A DNA stretch of 64,000 bases from Bidens hawaiensis (GCA_021521415.1 JAIQDT010005816.1:62001-126000); one strand, 5' to 3'; counted from the first letter of the stretch, positions 51,301 to 63,324 are shown. Notes: generated from the sequence alone by a model not told the origin. Made by a program: numbers and translations.

Positions 51301-51348
51301 CGCTCTACTGATGGAGCGGGTCCAAGTGGAAGTGGTCCTGAATCTTGA
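48328..51348 (+). pseudogene. Extra five-exon gene of Tat copy 2 (antisense to its pol), one frameshift
   Basis: Exons 48328-49045, 49108-49629, 49697-50119, 50190-50936, 51013-51348, with GT-AG introns of 62-76 nt at the same positions and phases as in copy 1. Exon 2 (522 nt) and exon 5 (336 nt) have exactly the same length in both copies. Start MSRDLESTADD; conserved block YAAFFVYGNLRFPLTKFVYR; coiled coil in exon 4; tail AALNASHEDGEKAGFLLG. Near 50,780 it is 8 nt shorter than copy 1, which shifts the frame (ending GRRRGCG) although the original frame continues after it. Copy 1 in turn lacks seven residues (EALVAKE region) near the end of exon 4. Apart from this one lesion the gene looks preserved, unlike the pol gene of the same element. 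Confidence 0.8.
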
Positions 51349-52020
51349 TTCTGAAGATCCCTTTCCACCATTAGCGTAGATTTTTGCTTTTGTATAGCTT
51401 TGTAATATTTGAATTTGATGAAATAAAGATTGTGTTAGTTCTTTGCCTTGTTTATTTTACGCATGTTTTGATCTAACTTAGCAATTTCTTTAGTACTTAG
51501 ATAAGTTAACTTTTTAACGTGGTAAATTATAAGTTTGTTTCGCTTCCTCTTTCATGATTGTGCGGGTATGACCGTTACTTACACTTAGTAGGATGGCTTA
51601 ACTTTACTTATATCTGACCTGCGTGGAAGTTTTCCTCATCTTTTCCTTTGAAATTTTCTAAGTGTTCAGAATAATTTAACCTTTGAACGTGGTAGATGAT
51701 AGGTTGAAGTTTTGCTTCCTTGTTCGTGATTGTGCGGGTAAGACCGTCACTTGCACTTACAAGGATGGCTAAACTTTACTTACATCTGACCTGCGTGTAG
51801 GTTATCCTTAAAACTTGAGATTTTTAGCGTTGTGTTTATGCGGGTTTTGCCGCCTTCCACAAGTAACGACTTACTTCTTCCCCCATTTATGCGGTGAATA
51901 CCGGCACATCAGTGTGGGAAGTTCATAAGTATAAAGGTAAGGCTATCAACACATTGTGAAAGGAGAATCATTTCCATTAGAAGTGGCTCTAGGCCTTTTC
52001 TTTACAAGTTTGGAATTGAT
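51349..52020. repeat. Spacer between convergent genes, two tandem units
   Basis: Two related units of about 170 bp start near 51,500 and 51,670. Each has AACGTGGTA, GATTGTGCGGGTA and ACATCTGACCTGCGTG (first unit TATCTGACCTGCGTG). They match, inverted, the repeats at 13,228-13,600 in copy 1. A polyadenylation-like AATAAAG lies at 51,421, 73 nt after the stop of the plus-strand gene. Confidence 0.75.
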
Positions 52021-55000
52021 CTACATATAACGTTTGCGTAATTGAGTTCCATTCCATGTTCTTGGGATGGGAGTGCCATCGAGCCTTTCGAGCCGGTATG
52101 CGCCCTTTCCCAGGACTTCTTTGATAATGTACGGCCCTTCCCAGACGGGGGCCAGCTTTCCTGGGCGTTCTTAGTTCGAAGCCTCGTTGTTACGCAGTAT
52201 GTAGTCTCCTACATTGAAGTTGCAGAGTTTTACCCGCGTGTTGTAGTACTTTTGCATTTGTCGCTTGTAGTTCTCTTCACGCACTGCGGCTAAGTCTCTG
52301 CGTTCCTCGGTTAGCATAAGGTCTAACCGTCTTTCCGCATCATTGTCTTCTGGCTGAATCAAGACCCTTGGTGAGGGTAAACCAATTTCGACCGGGACCA
52401 TGGCTTCAGTGCCATAAGTGAGACTGAACGGGGTTTCTCCCGTACTGGCCTTCTTCAGCGTTCTGTTTGCCAAAAGGACGTGCGGAAGCTCGTCCACCCA
52501 GCCGGATCTGTGTTCCAAGAGTCTTTTCTTTATGCCTTCGACGATGCTCTTATTTGCTCTTTCCACCTCACCATTACCTTGCGGGTGTGCCACTGAGGTA
52601 AAGGTGTGGGTGATTTGAAGTTCTTTCAGCCACTGTTGTAGCTTCTTGTCAGCAAAGTTGGTACCGTTATCGCTCACCAAATTCTGTGGAAGTCCAAAAC
52701 GACAAATAATAAATTCCCAAATAAATTTTTTGATATGTTTTGCGGTTGTTTGGGCTAAGGGTTTTGCTTCTATCCACTTGGTGAAGTAGTCGATGGCTAC
52801 CACTAGGAACTGAACATTTCATGCTGCTGTGGGAAATGGGCCTGTCACATCGATGACCCACTTCTGAAATGGCCATGAAGAGGTGACTGGAACAAGTTCA
52901 TTCTTCGGGCGGTGCGTGTTGGGTGCGTAAAGCTGGCAAGACCTGCACTTTCTGATGTATGCCAGCGCATCCGTGTGCATCCCCGGCCAAAAGTATCCCG
53001 CGTTGTTTAGCTTAGCTACAACAGCGCGGGGACCTGCGTGTACTCCACAGATGCCTTCGTGTACTTCCCTTAGGAGGTAGTCAGCATCTTGGTTGTCCAC
53101 GCATCTTAAGAGTGGGCCAAGAAAGTTACGTCTGTAAAGGATGTCATCGATGAGTTGATAATTCAGTGCTTTACAGCGTAGTTTTCTTGCCTGTGTTTTT
53201 GACTCTGGTAGTGTACCTGCTGCAAGGTATTTTATTATTGGTGTCATCCACGTTTCCGTGCCGGTTTGGATGACACAAATTTCCTTGTGCGGGACCGAAG
53301 GTATCTCGAGGAGTTCAATGCGGATATCCTTTCCTAAGTGGGTGAAGGCTAATGATGCAAGCTTGCTTAACGCATCCGCAGATTTGTTTTCACTTCGCTT
53401 GACGTGTATGACTTTGCAGTCTTTGAAATCGCGCATAAGGGATTTTGCTTGTGCGAGGTACAGGGCCATTGTGTCGTTCACGGCCGTGTACGTCCCGTTG
53501 ATTTGATTGGCTACTAACATGGAATCAACGTGGGCTTCCAAGTTTTTCACTCCCATCTTACGCGCAATTCTCAGCCCAGCCAAGAATGCCTCATACTCGG
53601 CTTCGTTATTCGTACTTGGAAAATCCAGTCGAATAGCGTAAGTGTATTCTTGGCCTGCTGGGTTGGTTAGTTTTAGCCCTGCGCCTGAATCCTCGTTACT
53701 GGCTGCTCCATCAGTGTAGAGTCGCCAGAAATCATTGATGTCTTGTGCTGGAGAGGGTTGAGCCTCTTCCTGGCACTCTTTTTCCCGCGATGCAGGTACT
53801 TCTGCAATAAAGTCGGCCAGAACCTGGCCTTTTATGGCTGGTCTTGGCTTATACTTTATCGCGTATTCCCCCAACTCAATTGCCCATTTGGCTAGGCGTC
53901 CCGATAACTCGGGTTTGTCTAGAACGTTTGCAAGTTTGAAGTTGGAGAGAATGGTGATTGGGTGACCCTGGAAATATCGTCTTAACCTGCGTGAAGCGTG
54001 TATAAGTGCTAAGACTAATTTTTCGAGGGTAGAGTACCGGGTTTCTACGTCTGTTAGGATACGGCTGACATAATAGATTGGCATCTGGATGCCTTTTCGC
54101 TCTACTAGCAGGACTGCCCCGGTTGCTCTATCTGTTGCGGAAAGGTATAGGATTAACTCCTCTCCCGCTTTTGGTGCTGTGAGCGTTGGGAGTTCGATCA
54201 AGCGTGACCGAATCTCCTGAAAAGCTGCTTCCGCTTCTGGTGTCCAGCGGAAGTGCGTTTTCTTTAAACAGTTTCTCAACGTTGACACGAAGGGAAACGA
54301 CTTATCTGCGTGGTTTGCCAAAAAGCGATTAAGTGCCACTAGTCGTCCATTCAGTGTCTGAGCCTGTTTGATGGTAGTAGGTGATTCCATTTTGATAATG
54401 GCTTCGACCTTTTCAGGGTTCGCTCTGAAGCCATCTTTAGTGACGATGACCCCCAAGAACTTCCCTTCTTCTATTCCAAAGGCACACTTGCTCGGGTTGA
54501 GCTTCATGTTTATCTTCCTGAGCGTGTCGAAAATCTCTTCGATGTCTTTCAACATCGCTTCTGGGTCAGGGTTTTTGATGACCAAGTCATCCATGTAGAC
54601 TTCCAAGTTCCTCCCAATTTGGGCATGAAACTGGTTGTCCATCAGGCGTTGGTATGTGGACCCGGCATTCTTAAGTCCGAATGGCATCATTTGGTAACAA
54701 AATGTGCCATCGGGCGTCCGAAAAGCGGTTTTGTCCTGATCATCAACGGCCAAGTGTATTTGATGGTACCCCTTATACGCGTCCAGGAAGCATTTAAGGC
54801 GGAACGGTGCCAACGAATCCACCTTAAGATCAATTTCGGGTAACGGATAACAATCTTTGGGGCATGCTTTGTTCAAGTCCTTGAAATCTATGCACATGCG
54901 CCATTGTTTGTTATTCTTCGGTACCATAACGGGATTTGCAACCCAAGTTTGATATCTACTAACGCGTACGATGCCTGCGTCAAGGAGTTCCTTGACTTGG

Positions 55001-57377
55001 GTTCTACGCGCGTTAGTTTGTTCTGGCCCCATTACTCTGCGCTTTTGTACGATCGGCGTAACAGCCGGATCGCATTTGAGCTTATGCTCTGCCTTACTTC
55101 GGGGTACACCAGTCATGTCAGCTGGTGTCCACGCGAAGATGTCAGCGTTTTTTTGTAATAAGCGCTTGAGTAAGGTGCGTGTGGGATCAACAATTGTCGG
55201 GCCAATGGTGACGGCCTGGTCAGGGTACTTGCCATTGAAGGCCCATCTTTCTGGTTCGGTGATGGTTGGTTTAGCCATCTTTGGTTTGGGTTTAGATGAG
55301 ACAGATGCGATGCATACCTGGGGAATGCCGGTGATCATCGCTACACCCTCAGCTGTTGGCCATCCCATCATGCCGTGGACTGAGGATACCACGGCGTTGA
55401 ATCTTGCCATCCCGTCTCTCCCGAAGAGAATGTCGTATGTGTGGTGTGGCTTCCTCATCACGACAAAGTCCACATCTTCTGTGCGGGAGTGTTTCCCATC
55501 CGTAAGAGTGACGGGGAAAGATAGGATACCCAGGGGGGTGTTTGTGCTGCCATCAAACCCTTCCATCGAGGCGCAGATCTTTTCCAGGCGTTCCTTGTCT
55601 TCATCATCTAGCTTGTCAAAGAACTGCCTGTACATCACCGTTGACGAGGCGCCGTTGTCAACAAGAGTGCGAGAAGTGATGTAGTGCCCCAGCTGGCTTT
55701 TGATGACGATAGGGCCTTCTTTGCTGGGTCCTCCTGGCACTCACGGGAAGCGCACCTCAGCTTCCTTCCACGCACATGGTTCTGTCGTTCGCCTTTTTCT
55801 TCCTCTGATCTTACCATGAACCATGTTGATGCTGATGTCAACGGGCTTTCGTCTGTTGCCTCGGTACCGGTTGTCGTTTCTTCCTCCCTTCTTGATTGAT
55901 GCCACCAGGTGTGCCAGTCTTCCATCCTTGACGAATGCTTCAACAATATCCTTCAAGGATGTACACTCTTCCGTACTATGACCTTTTGTCCCGTGGAAGT
56001 CACAGGATTTACTCTGATCCGCATTAGGTCGCTGCCGGATCATTGGAGCTTTTGGCCATGGTAGCTTTTCAGTGGCAAATATCTCCGTGACGCTTTTGGT
56101 GAGTGGCGTCCACCGGTGCTTTTGGCTTGAAGGGTGTGTGTGATTTCTTCCGCCAACAAGAGGGTGAGAGCTGGATGAGGTGTCAAAGTTTACCCTTGAC
56201 TGCCAGATACCTAGCTTCCTCTTTTTGTTCTGCCGGGCGATCCGAACATTGTTCTCTCTTGTCCTCTGCGTGTAGAGGTGTGTACTCTGGGGAAGATCCC
56301 TTCCCAGTTGCTTTTCCGTCTCGGCAAAGCGCTTTGCCGCCGTCATGATGGCATCCCATGTTGATGGCATGCCATCCTTACCCGTCAATGTGCGGATAAG
56401 CTCTGGGTATTCGGCGCCTTGGATGAAAGCGGCGCGAACAAGATCTTCACTTATGTTGCCGAGACTTAGCTTTTTGGAATTGAAGCGGGTGATGAAGTCT
56501 AGTAAAGATTCATCCTCCTCTCTAACGCAGTTGAGGATCGTCCACTGTTCTTCAGTATATTTCCTCTGCTGGCTGAAGTGCTGGCTGAACTTATTCTGAA
56601 AGTCCGCCCAATCATAAATGTGGTGGACCGGCAAACGATCGAACCATGCCCTGGCCGCTCCGACCAGAGTCATCTGGAACATGTAACACCACGTGGGTTC
56701 CGTCCAGTTACTGACGGTTGCCACTGCAATGAATCTGTTCAAGTGGTCGTCTGGGTCGGATAGACCATCATAAGTGCCAATGTTGGACATTTGTTTGGCA
56801 CTTCTCGGGGCGATTGCTTCCGCAATGTCCATTGCGAACTTTGACTTTCCTGCTTTTGTAGCAGTTGGTCTAAAGGTTTTGGAGAAGTCACGCGGGTTTC
56901 TCTCCGCATTTGTTGGTTTAAAAGCTTCCCCAAAATTCCTTGTCGGTTGGAAGTCCGTTTCCTTACGCTTCCCTTTCGCCTTATGGCGAGGGTTTGCGTC
57001 GGTATCGGATTCTTCCCTCTCGTCGTCTGAGTACTCGCACTCACTGTTCATATTGAGATGTTGGCGAGTACTGCCGAATTCGTCAGCCTGTTGAACTGAA
57101 CGCAAGCGTTCGTCCAATTCAGCTTGGAACTCTCTCTGACGTGCTTCGGCCCACGCCTTCACTTGATCTAGTGTTTGGCGAGGGACCCTCGTTCGTTTTT
57201 CCAACTGGGCATCAGTGAACCCCAGTGGAATATTTACTGCACTTGCCCCGGCTTGGGTAGTCGGGGTAGTGTTCGTAAGATTTGTATAACCGCCGGTGTT
57301 CCCCCCGTTGCTGGGGTTGTGGTTACCGGGGTTTCTTGGTCGATTACTGGCCTTGGGACCGGAGTAACGTTAACCAT
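52021..57377 (-). pseudogene. gag-pol of Tat copy 2, full domain set with four lesions
   Basis: Start ATG at 57377 (MVNVTPV), stop at 52021. Lesions compared with copy 1: a 1-nt loss near 57,313 in the Gag N-terminus; in-frame stops at 55743 (CGA to TGA, a CpG change), 52821 (in integrase, GGA to TGA) and 52173. Between them frames are open: 57204-55741 (Gag, with CDFHGTKGHSTEEC) and 55740-52819. Motifs: protease VDNGAS, RT YMDD, first RNase H, archaeal-type RNase H (LYTDGAASN, NNEAEYEA, VDSMLVANQ), integrase zinc region (H-H-C-C), catalytic Asp in WVIDVTGPF, Asp in VSDNGTNF, Glu in GEVERANKSI, and a C-terminal GPY-type stretch (WEGPYIIKEVLGKGAY). It shows what copy 1 has lost. Not functional as it stands. 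Confidence 0.92.
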
Positions 57378-57420
57378 TTTTTCAGAAATTTTGAAAAAAC
57401 TAATAATTAGTTCTAGCTTT

Positions 57421-57439
57421 TATGCACGGATGGCGCCAA
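57421..57439 (-). other. Primer-binding site region of Tat copy 2
   Basis: On minus TTGGCGCCATCCGTGCAT follows the 5' LTR directly, identical to copy 1. Confidence 0.7.
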
Positions 57440-58410
57440 TGAAGAAACACTAAGTGACCCGGGGCAGATTATAGATAATCTGGGGGTTAAGTAATGTTTC
57501 CCACGAGGATGAGTTATGGCAGAGAAGGTTGTTCTTCAGGGGACCTGCAAAACAGACACCGTAAGCTCGTCACTGAGAAGGGGGGGGGGGGGTTCCTCCT
57601 TGTGACCACCCTCCGGCGTGAGAATCAGACTAGATTGCTCTGAATATAAGTGTATATTAAGAGATTGCTAGATAAGATTGAGATATCAGATGATGTCCTT
57701 ACCATTCCAAGGTGTTGGAGTATTTATAGCCGAAGGTAGGTTTCCTAGAAGGTACAGCCGGCTGAATAGTATTCCTGTTCTACCAACAGTGGACTACGCA
57801 CAGGCCATGCTGGTTGGTGGATAGGCTACGGCCAACAGTAACAAGGTCGGCTGTACACTGTTCCTTTACTGCCGGCTATGCAATGTTCCACCAACTGTAG
57901 GCTGCGCACGTCTTATTGTAAGGGTTGGTGAGCAGGCAGCGGCTAATAGTGACAAACAGTATTAGAGGGTGCTCCTCCTCGTACTCTTGTCGGTGAGCTG
58001 TCACCCTGTGATTGGTTTATGGGCTGTTCTGGTCAAATCGTCCGTTCTGCCCATACCTTAGTAGGTATAGTACGAAAGACCTTCCAGAAGCATACGGACT
58101 GGCTCATTTAGGCGGGAGTATTCCCGCCTTGCTCATTCCTTCATGTGACTACTGAAGTAGCTAATGCCTTGTGCGTGTAGCCTTGCTGTTAGTGCGGGTA
58201 GCCTTCCCTGATGGCTTGTATCCGCAGCTGCGGGAACAGGCGGGGTACTTCACCATTGGGAGGCTTTCCCTGCGGGTACAGCTGGCGTACTGCGCGTAAG
58301 GTTCTTTGAGCATGGTGGGTCCTGCTGGAGCAGTTGGTCATTGCGCAGACGTCCCTGTTCAAGGTGACTCTTGCGGGTCCAACTGGGCTCTGCTGGGACC
58401 TACCTCTTCA
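57440..58410 (-). repeat. 5' LTR of Tat copy 2
   Basis: Partner of 46301-47270. Differences by eye include CAATG for CACTG, TTATTG for CTATTG, GAGCAGG for GAGTAGG, TTAGTG for TTATTG and GTCCCTG for GTCCTTG, plus 13 versus 12 G in the G-run. Followed by CCGAT. Confidence 0.94.
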
Positions 58411-58731
58411 CCGATTTAAGATCTAACTTAATTAATGTATGTAGTTACATCAACAAACATATTGCGTTAGTTATGGATAGCCTACAAAAGAAGACAGATA
58501 TTTTCTCTGGATTTTAAAGGCCTCGATAACTCGGATTAGTTTGCCCGATAAATCGAATGTGGTAACTCAGCACCCCCCCCCCCCTACTAATTAATACCTT
58601 AATATATATTGTTAATCTTATATGTTCTTTGTCTTACTTCGAAACTTACAAGCCTTTTATAAAATTATCTTCAACCAATACATGTGGGAATATACTATAT
58701 TATAAAATGAAGTTACATATAAATTATTAAC
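58411..58731. other. 3' flank of the acyl-activating enzyme gene
   Basis: 321 bp between the Tat copy 2 LTR and the stop codon of the enzyme gene. It must hold the gene's 3' UTR and poly(A) site; ATTATAAAA/AATATA-type words are present but no single signal can be chosen. A C-run lies near 58,571-58,583. Confidence 0.5.
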
Positions 58732-60583
58732 TCATAGTCGGGAAATTGCAAGAAGTTTGTCTTGATCATGCAGTTCACTTTCGTAATACCGATTTTCATC
58801 AACATGGATTTCCTTTTCAGATCTTTTGTTGTTTGTAGATGTTTTTTCAGATATTTGAGTTTGTGCTATTTTCCTGAGCTCTACTTTTTGTACTTTACCG
58901 GTTCCTGTTTTCGGTAGCTCCTTCACAAATTCTACCTTCTTTGGTACCATAAATTTTGACATCTTTTTCCGGCAATATGCTAAGATCTCTGTCTCTGTCG
59001 TGCCGGGATTTTTCAAGACGACAAAGGCGCATGGACTTTCTCCCCATCTTGGGTGAGGCATTGCCACCACCGCGGCTTCAAGTATGGCGGGGTGTTTGAA
59101 TAATATGGACTCTAGTTCCACACTGCTTATGTTTTCTCCACCGGAGATAATGACATCTTTTGATCGGTCCTTGATCTCGAGGTACCCGTCCGGATGGATA
59201 ACTCCAACGTCACCCGTTAGAAACCATCCGTTCTTGAAGGCGTTTGCGGTTGCCTTCTCATCTTTTAGGTACCCCTTCATGATGCTACTTCCCCGGAGTA
59301 CGATCTCTCCCATGGTCATCCCGTCGCGTGGAACACTCTCCATTGTGTCCTTGTTCTTGACATCTACATCAGCGAGAGTGAGTATGCCGACACCTTGGCG
59401 TGCCTTCAATCTGGCCTGTTGATCAGAAGGTAGTTGATTCCATTTGGTTTGCCATTCGCAAACAAGAGCTGGTCCTGTGGCCTCAGTGAGTCCATAGGCA
59501 TGCATGATGTGGAATCCAAGGTCCTCCATCTTTTCAAGAAGGGCCGCGGGGGGAGGCGCCCCTCCTGTCAGAATGTTGACCTTGGATTTTATTTCGCATC
59601 GCTCATGTGGTTTTGCCTCTAAAAGAATGTTAAACACAATAGGGGCACAACACATGTGCGTCACGTTGTGCAAAGAGATACTCTTATACATTTCTTCCGC
59701 GGTTGTGTTGCGAATGCACACGTTAGCACCGCCTCTTGCCGCCACGCCCCAGGTAAACGTCCAACCATTGCAATGGAACATTGGCAGTGACCACAGGTAC
59801 ACCGCCTCGGTCCCCATTTCCCAACCTTGAATCAAGCTCATTGTGCTAAGAAACGCACCACGATGGCTATACACCACGCCCTTTGGCGCAGACGTGGTTC
59901 CAGATGTATAATTCAACGCGATTGCATCCCACTCGTCTTCAACATCTTCACCAGGGTACCGCGGATTACCATGGTCAATGAGTTTTTCATACTCCAAATT
60001 CCCAAGACGGACCCCTGTGGGCTTATGAAGATCATCTATCACAATAACCAAAGGCATCGCATATTGGGCGGAAGAACCGTCTTTATTACTCTTACTCGCC
60101 ACCACCAGCCGTAGCGCCTCGGATGCTAATGGAACATACTGATAATCAACGAAGAACACCTTCGCTTCCGAGTGTAGCAGAATCGTGGCTATGTTTTTAG
60201 CATCTAGCCTTGTGTTCATCGCGTTAAGCACAGCTCCCGCCATTGGGACTGCAAAATGCATCTCGTACAAAGCAGGCACATTTGGCGCCAACACAGACAC
60301 CTGTTAAATTAATAAGCATTTAACCACCAACATTAAAATCATGAAACGTGCTTAATATATATATATATAGTATCGAAAGACTTACAACATCATTCTTGGC
60401 AACATTAAGTGCTCGTAGAGAGTACGCAAGGCGGCAACAGCGCTCGTAGGTTTGGCGCCAGGTGAAGCTAACTCCGGCGTATATGACGGAAGTCCTATTA
60501 GAATAAACCATGGAAGCTCTCTTGATGAAAGTGAGAGGAGTGAGAGGCACATAGTTTGCTGGACTCTTTGCAATTCGGTCCAT
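58732..60583 (-). CDS. Peroxisomal acyl-activating enzyme (AMP-dependent acyl-CoA synthetase, AAE1-like), two exons
   Basis: Exons 60583-60386 and 60300-58732 (intron of 85 nt, GT-AG, phase 0) give 588 residues. It belongs to the ANL superfamily: it activates a carboxylic acid with ATP to an acyl-adenylate and passes it to CoA. Motifs, approximate residues: YTSGTTSAPKGV near 195 (phosphate-binding loop), YGLTEATGP near 334, TGDVGVIHPDGYLEIKDRS near 427 with the conserved Asp and Arg, GGENISSVELES (hinge and fatty-acyl motif), PKTGTGKVQK near 529 with the catalytic Lys. The last residues are SRL, a type 1 peroxisomal targeting signal. The start MDRIAKSPANYVPLTPLTF matches the N-terminus of plant AAE1-type enzymes. 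Length is normal for the family and no lesion is seen. The acid substrate cannot be told from sequence. Confidence 0.93.
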
Positions 60584-60656
60584 GACTGCTTTAATTAATT
60601 ATAGAAAGAAGTTAAGGTTTGTGTTATGGTGGTGTGAAGAAGTCGATTAAGGTTGG

Positions 60657-60670
60657 TGTATATATATAGA
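60657..60670 (-). promoter_or_regulatory. TATA box of the acyl-activating enzyme gene
   Basis: On minus, TCTATATATATACACC lies about 75-85 nt before the start codon, the only good TATA match in the proximal upstream region. It implies a 5' UTR of about 50 nt. Confidence 0.65.
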
Positions 60671-61821
60671 CTATTGAGGTGTGGTGCAGGGTAAGGAGGT
60701 GTGAGGGTGGGGTTGGGGTTGGGGTTAGTGGGAATGGGCCATGGATGTTTTAAGGAAAGTAGTTGGAATATTCGTCGATAGTACTTAGGGCGCATTACAC
60801 ATGTAACTAACTATGTGTCTGTGTGTGTGTCACATTGTGTGTTTGAACACAGCCCCTTGACTTTGAAAGTTTGAAACTACCTTGGATTAAATATTATGTA
60901 ATTAGGAATTATCAGTTTGCCATTCTAAATTATATGAACTTTAGAGTGATTAGTTAGGCTAAGATTATAAAACAATTTATTCAAACAACTAATATTTTTA
61001 AACCTTTACCACCAATCTCATAGTTTGTTCATACAAAGTTACAATTGCAAACGTGTACTTTACGTTTGTCTCGACTTTTAGAATACATCCTTAATGTTAA
61101 CAATCACTTTTCATCTTTCATGACTAGCTTTGCCCGTGTTTTTAAGTTAATATATAACATGTGTATTATGTGTGGGCATAATCTAGTCTTTTTTTTAACA
61201 ATCCTCTATAATAAATAAAAAAAATTAACAATAATCCCATTCAATCAGACTTCGATCGAGGTTTTAGATGCAAAAAAGTTAAAAACAAAAACAAATTACC
61301 CCTCATTTAACTTAAAAAATAGACGAGATTAACAAATTGGATGAAAATGGTAAGACTTATAAAACAAAAAGGCTTCAGAAAAAACAAATTGTTTGAAAAA
61401 CACAAATGCAACTAAACTGCAGGGGACCATTTTAGACGTTTACTTAAGTGATAATTTGGAACTTATATAAACCTTGATCGAAGTCTAAATGTACGTGTTA
61501 ACTTACTTTTATTTATTATGGAGGATGGGTAAAAACAACTAGATTGCCCTTGTGTTGCACATGGCACAACTTAAAAAACAAATTGATCGAGTTAGTCATA
61601 AAAGATGAAAAATGAAAGTAAAGGATGGATATAGTGATTTTAAAAATTACAGAGGTAATCTAAAGTTGAAACAAACATAAATGATGTCATCTATAATCTT
61701 GTCCAATACTTATATCAGATGTTCAGAAAAAATAAAAAAAAAAACGTTTGCGCATTTACTTTTTCTTATTCTTATTTTTTATAATTAAAATGAATAAGAT
61801 ATTTGAGAATAATCAAAATAA
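60671..61821. other. Upstream intergenic region of the enzyme gene
   Basis: AT-rich with no open frame of note. ACTAGATTGCCCTTGTGTTGC at about 61,538 resembles, on minus, a Helitron 3' end (hairpin-like TGCC...GGGCA, then CTAG), but no 5' partner was found. TATAATAAAT-rich low complexity elsewhere. Confidence 0.45.
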
Positions 61822-62776
61822 TCTATAATATATATAAACGAAAACCCAAAAATCCTATGTGTCATGATGTGGCCGCCCCCCCTTTTTTGGAAACCACCAG
61901 ATTTCTTGATTTTTAAATGGAGGACTCTCATTGATTTAACCCAAATTAATGGGTATGGGTCTTACCAAAACCGGATAGCTCTTAAACGGATTATAACATC
62001 TCATTAAATTAAAATTAATCTTACAAATTATTTGATATGAAAATCCTACAAAATAGGAATATATTAAAATTTAATATCCAATTTAAAAAGAAAAAGATAT
62101 TATTTATAATTAATAAACTATTTTATAGTAAAAAACATAAGCGGGTCATGGGTCACTAAATCTAGATAGCTTTTAAACGGGTTATAACATATCATTTATT
62201 TATGAAAGCCTTTCATCATCAAACCCTAAGTATATTATTAACTTTCTTACAATAAAGAAAATTAAAATCCAAAAAATAAATATTAAAAAACAAAAAATGT
62301 AAAACGACCATTCTCACAAGCCATCAGATTACTTTATTTGTAAATGAAGGTTTCTCACGCATTTGACCCGAATTCACGGGTAAATGTCTCACCAAACCCA
62401 GATAGCTCTTAAACGGGTTATAACATCTCATTATATTAAAAAAATAATCTCATCAAATATTTGATATGAAAATCCTATAAAATAGGATTATACTAAAAAT
62501 TAATATCATATTTTATTTTAAAAAAAAGATATTATTTATAATTAAGAAACAATTTTATATAAAGAAAATAAACGGGTAATGGGTATCACCAAACCCAGAT
62601 AGCTTTTAAACCAGATTATAACATATCATTTATTTGTGAAACCATTTCATCATCAAAACGCAAGTATATTAATTATTAACTTTCTTATAATAAATAAAAT
62701 TAAAATCAAAATATACATATATAAATATAAAACGAATAATGTAAAACAACCCCCGTAATACGGGGATAAAATCTAG
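61822..62776 (+). mobile_element. Nonautonomous Helitron, 955 bp, perfect termini
   Basis: 5' end TCTATAATATATATAAACG at 61822, preceded by A. 3' end: hairpin CCCCGT-AAT-ACGGGG (62751-62765), 7 nt, CTAG at 62773-62776, followed by T. This is the classic A/TC...CTAG/T arrangement of Helitrons inserted between A and T. The interior is non-coding and consists largely of two copies of one sequence (GATAGCTCTTAAACGG at 61,974 and 62,401, 427 bp apart). Confidence 0.88.
61900..62740. repeat. 427-bp internal duplication of the Helitron
   Basis: Two consecutive units share GATAGCTCTTAAACGG, TTTGATATGAAAATCCTA, AAAAGATATTATTTATAATT and CATATCATTTATTT in the same order, with scattered differences. Each unit also has an inner pair of GATAGCT(C/T)TTAAAC words about 200 bp apart. 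Confidence 0.75.
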
Positions 62777-62777
62777 T

Positions 62778-63324
62778 GTTTAATATAAACAACAAAATTA
62801 AAAAAATAAAAATGAAAGGGTTAGGAGGAGCTCATGGATTGACTGTTAAAACGGGTAGATTTTCTTTGTCTCACTCATGAAGTTCCGATTCACGCTCCCA
62901 TCACGGATCAGGGGTGGTGTTCCATGGGCCTGATACCTTCGTCAAGTGGTGGATTCGTGAACTTGTTTCTAGTGGGTTCACTGTTCGTATCGATTAAAAG
63001 GTTCTGGTCGTTCGGTTTAGGTCGTTTAAGGTTTATCACATAAAAAAATATAACAGAATAACAAAAAAACAAACATCATTATTAGAAATTAAAAAACACA
63101 TAATATAAATACGATGGTCTTTTTGAATTTAAAAAAAATAACACTTTATAGTTGTTTTGTATGAGCTTTCATCTTTTAAAAACGTTGCAGTACATCTTCG
63201 ATAGAAACCTTTTTTAAGGAGCTCCCTTTTAATGTAACAAATGCAAAAATTATTCGATTATTTATCAATCGTAATAAAAGGCGGTGTTCATTGTTTGTGT
63301 TGCAATAAAAATAGTCATTATAAC
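62778..63324. other. Intergenic stretch, nothing recognised
   Basis: AT-rich; no open frame with recognisable content. Confidence 0.5.

Larger units (their letters stand above)
46301..58410 (-). mobile_element. Complete Ty3/gypsy Tat-lineage retrotransposon (copy 2)
   Basis: 12,110 bp on minus with LTRs of 970 and 971 bp and target duplication CCGAT (46296-46300, 58411-58415). LTRs differ by nine substitutions and one G-run length by eye (about 0.9%), so it is several times older than copy 1. It keeps the full set of domains including the integrase core missing from copy 1, but carries several stops and frameshifts. The antisense gene (here on plus) is present with all four introns and one 8-nt deletion. 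Confidence 0.93.
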
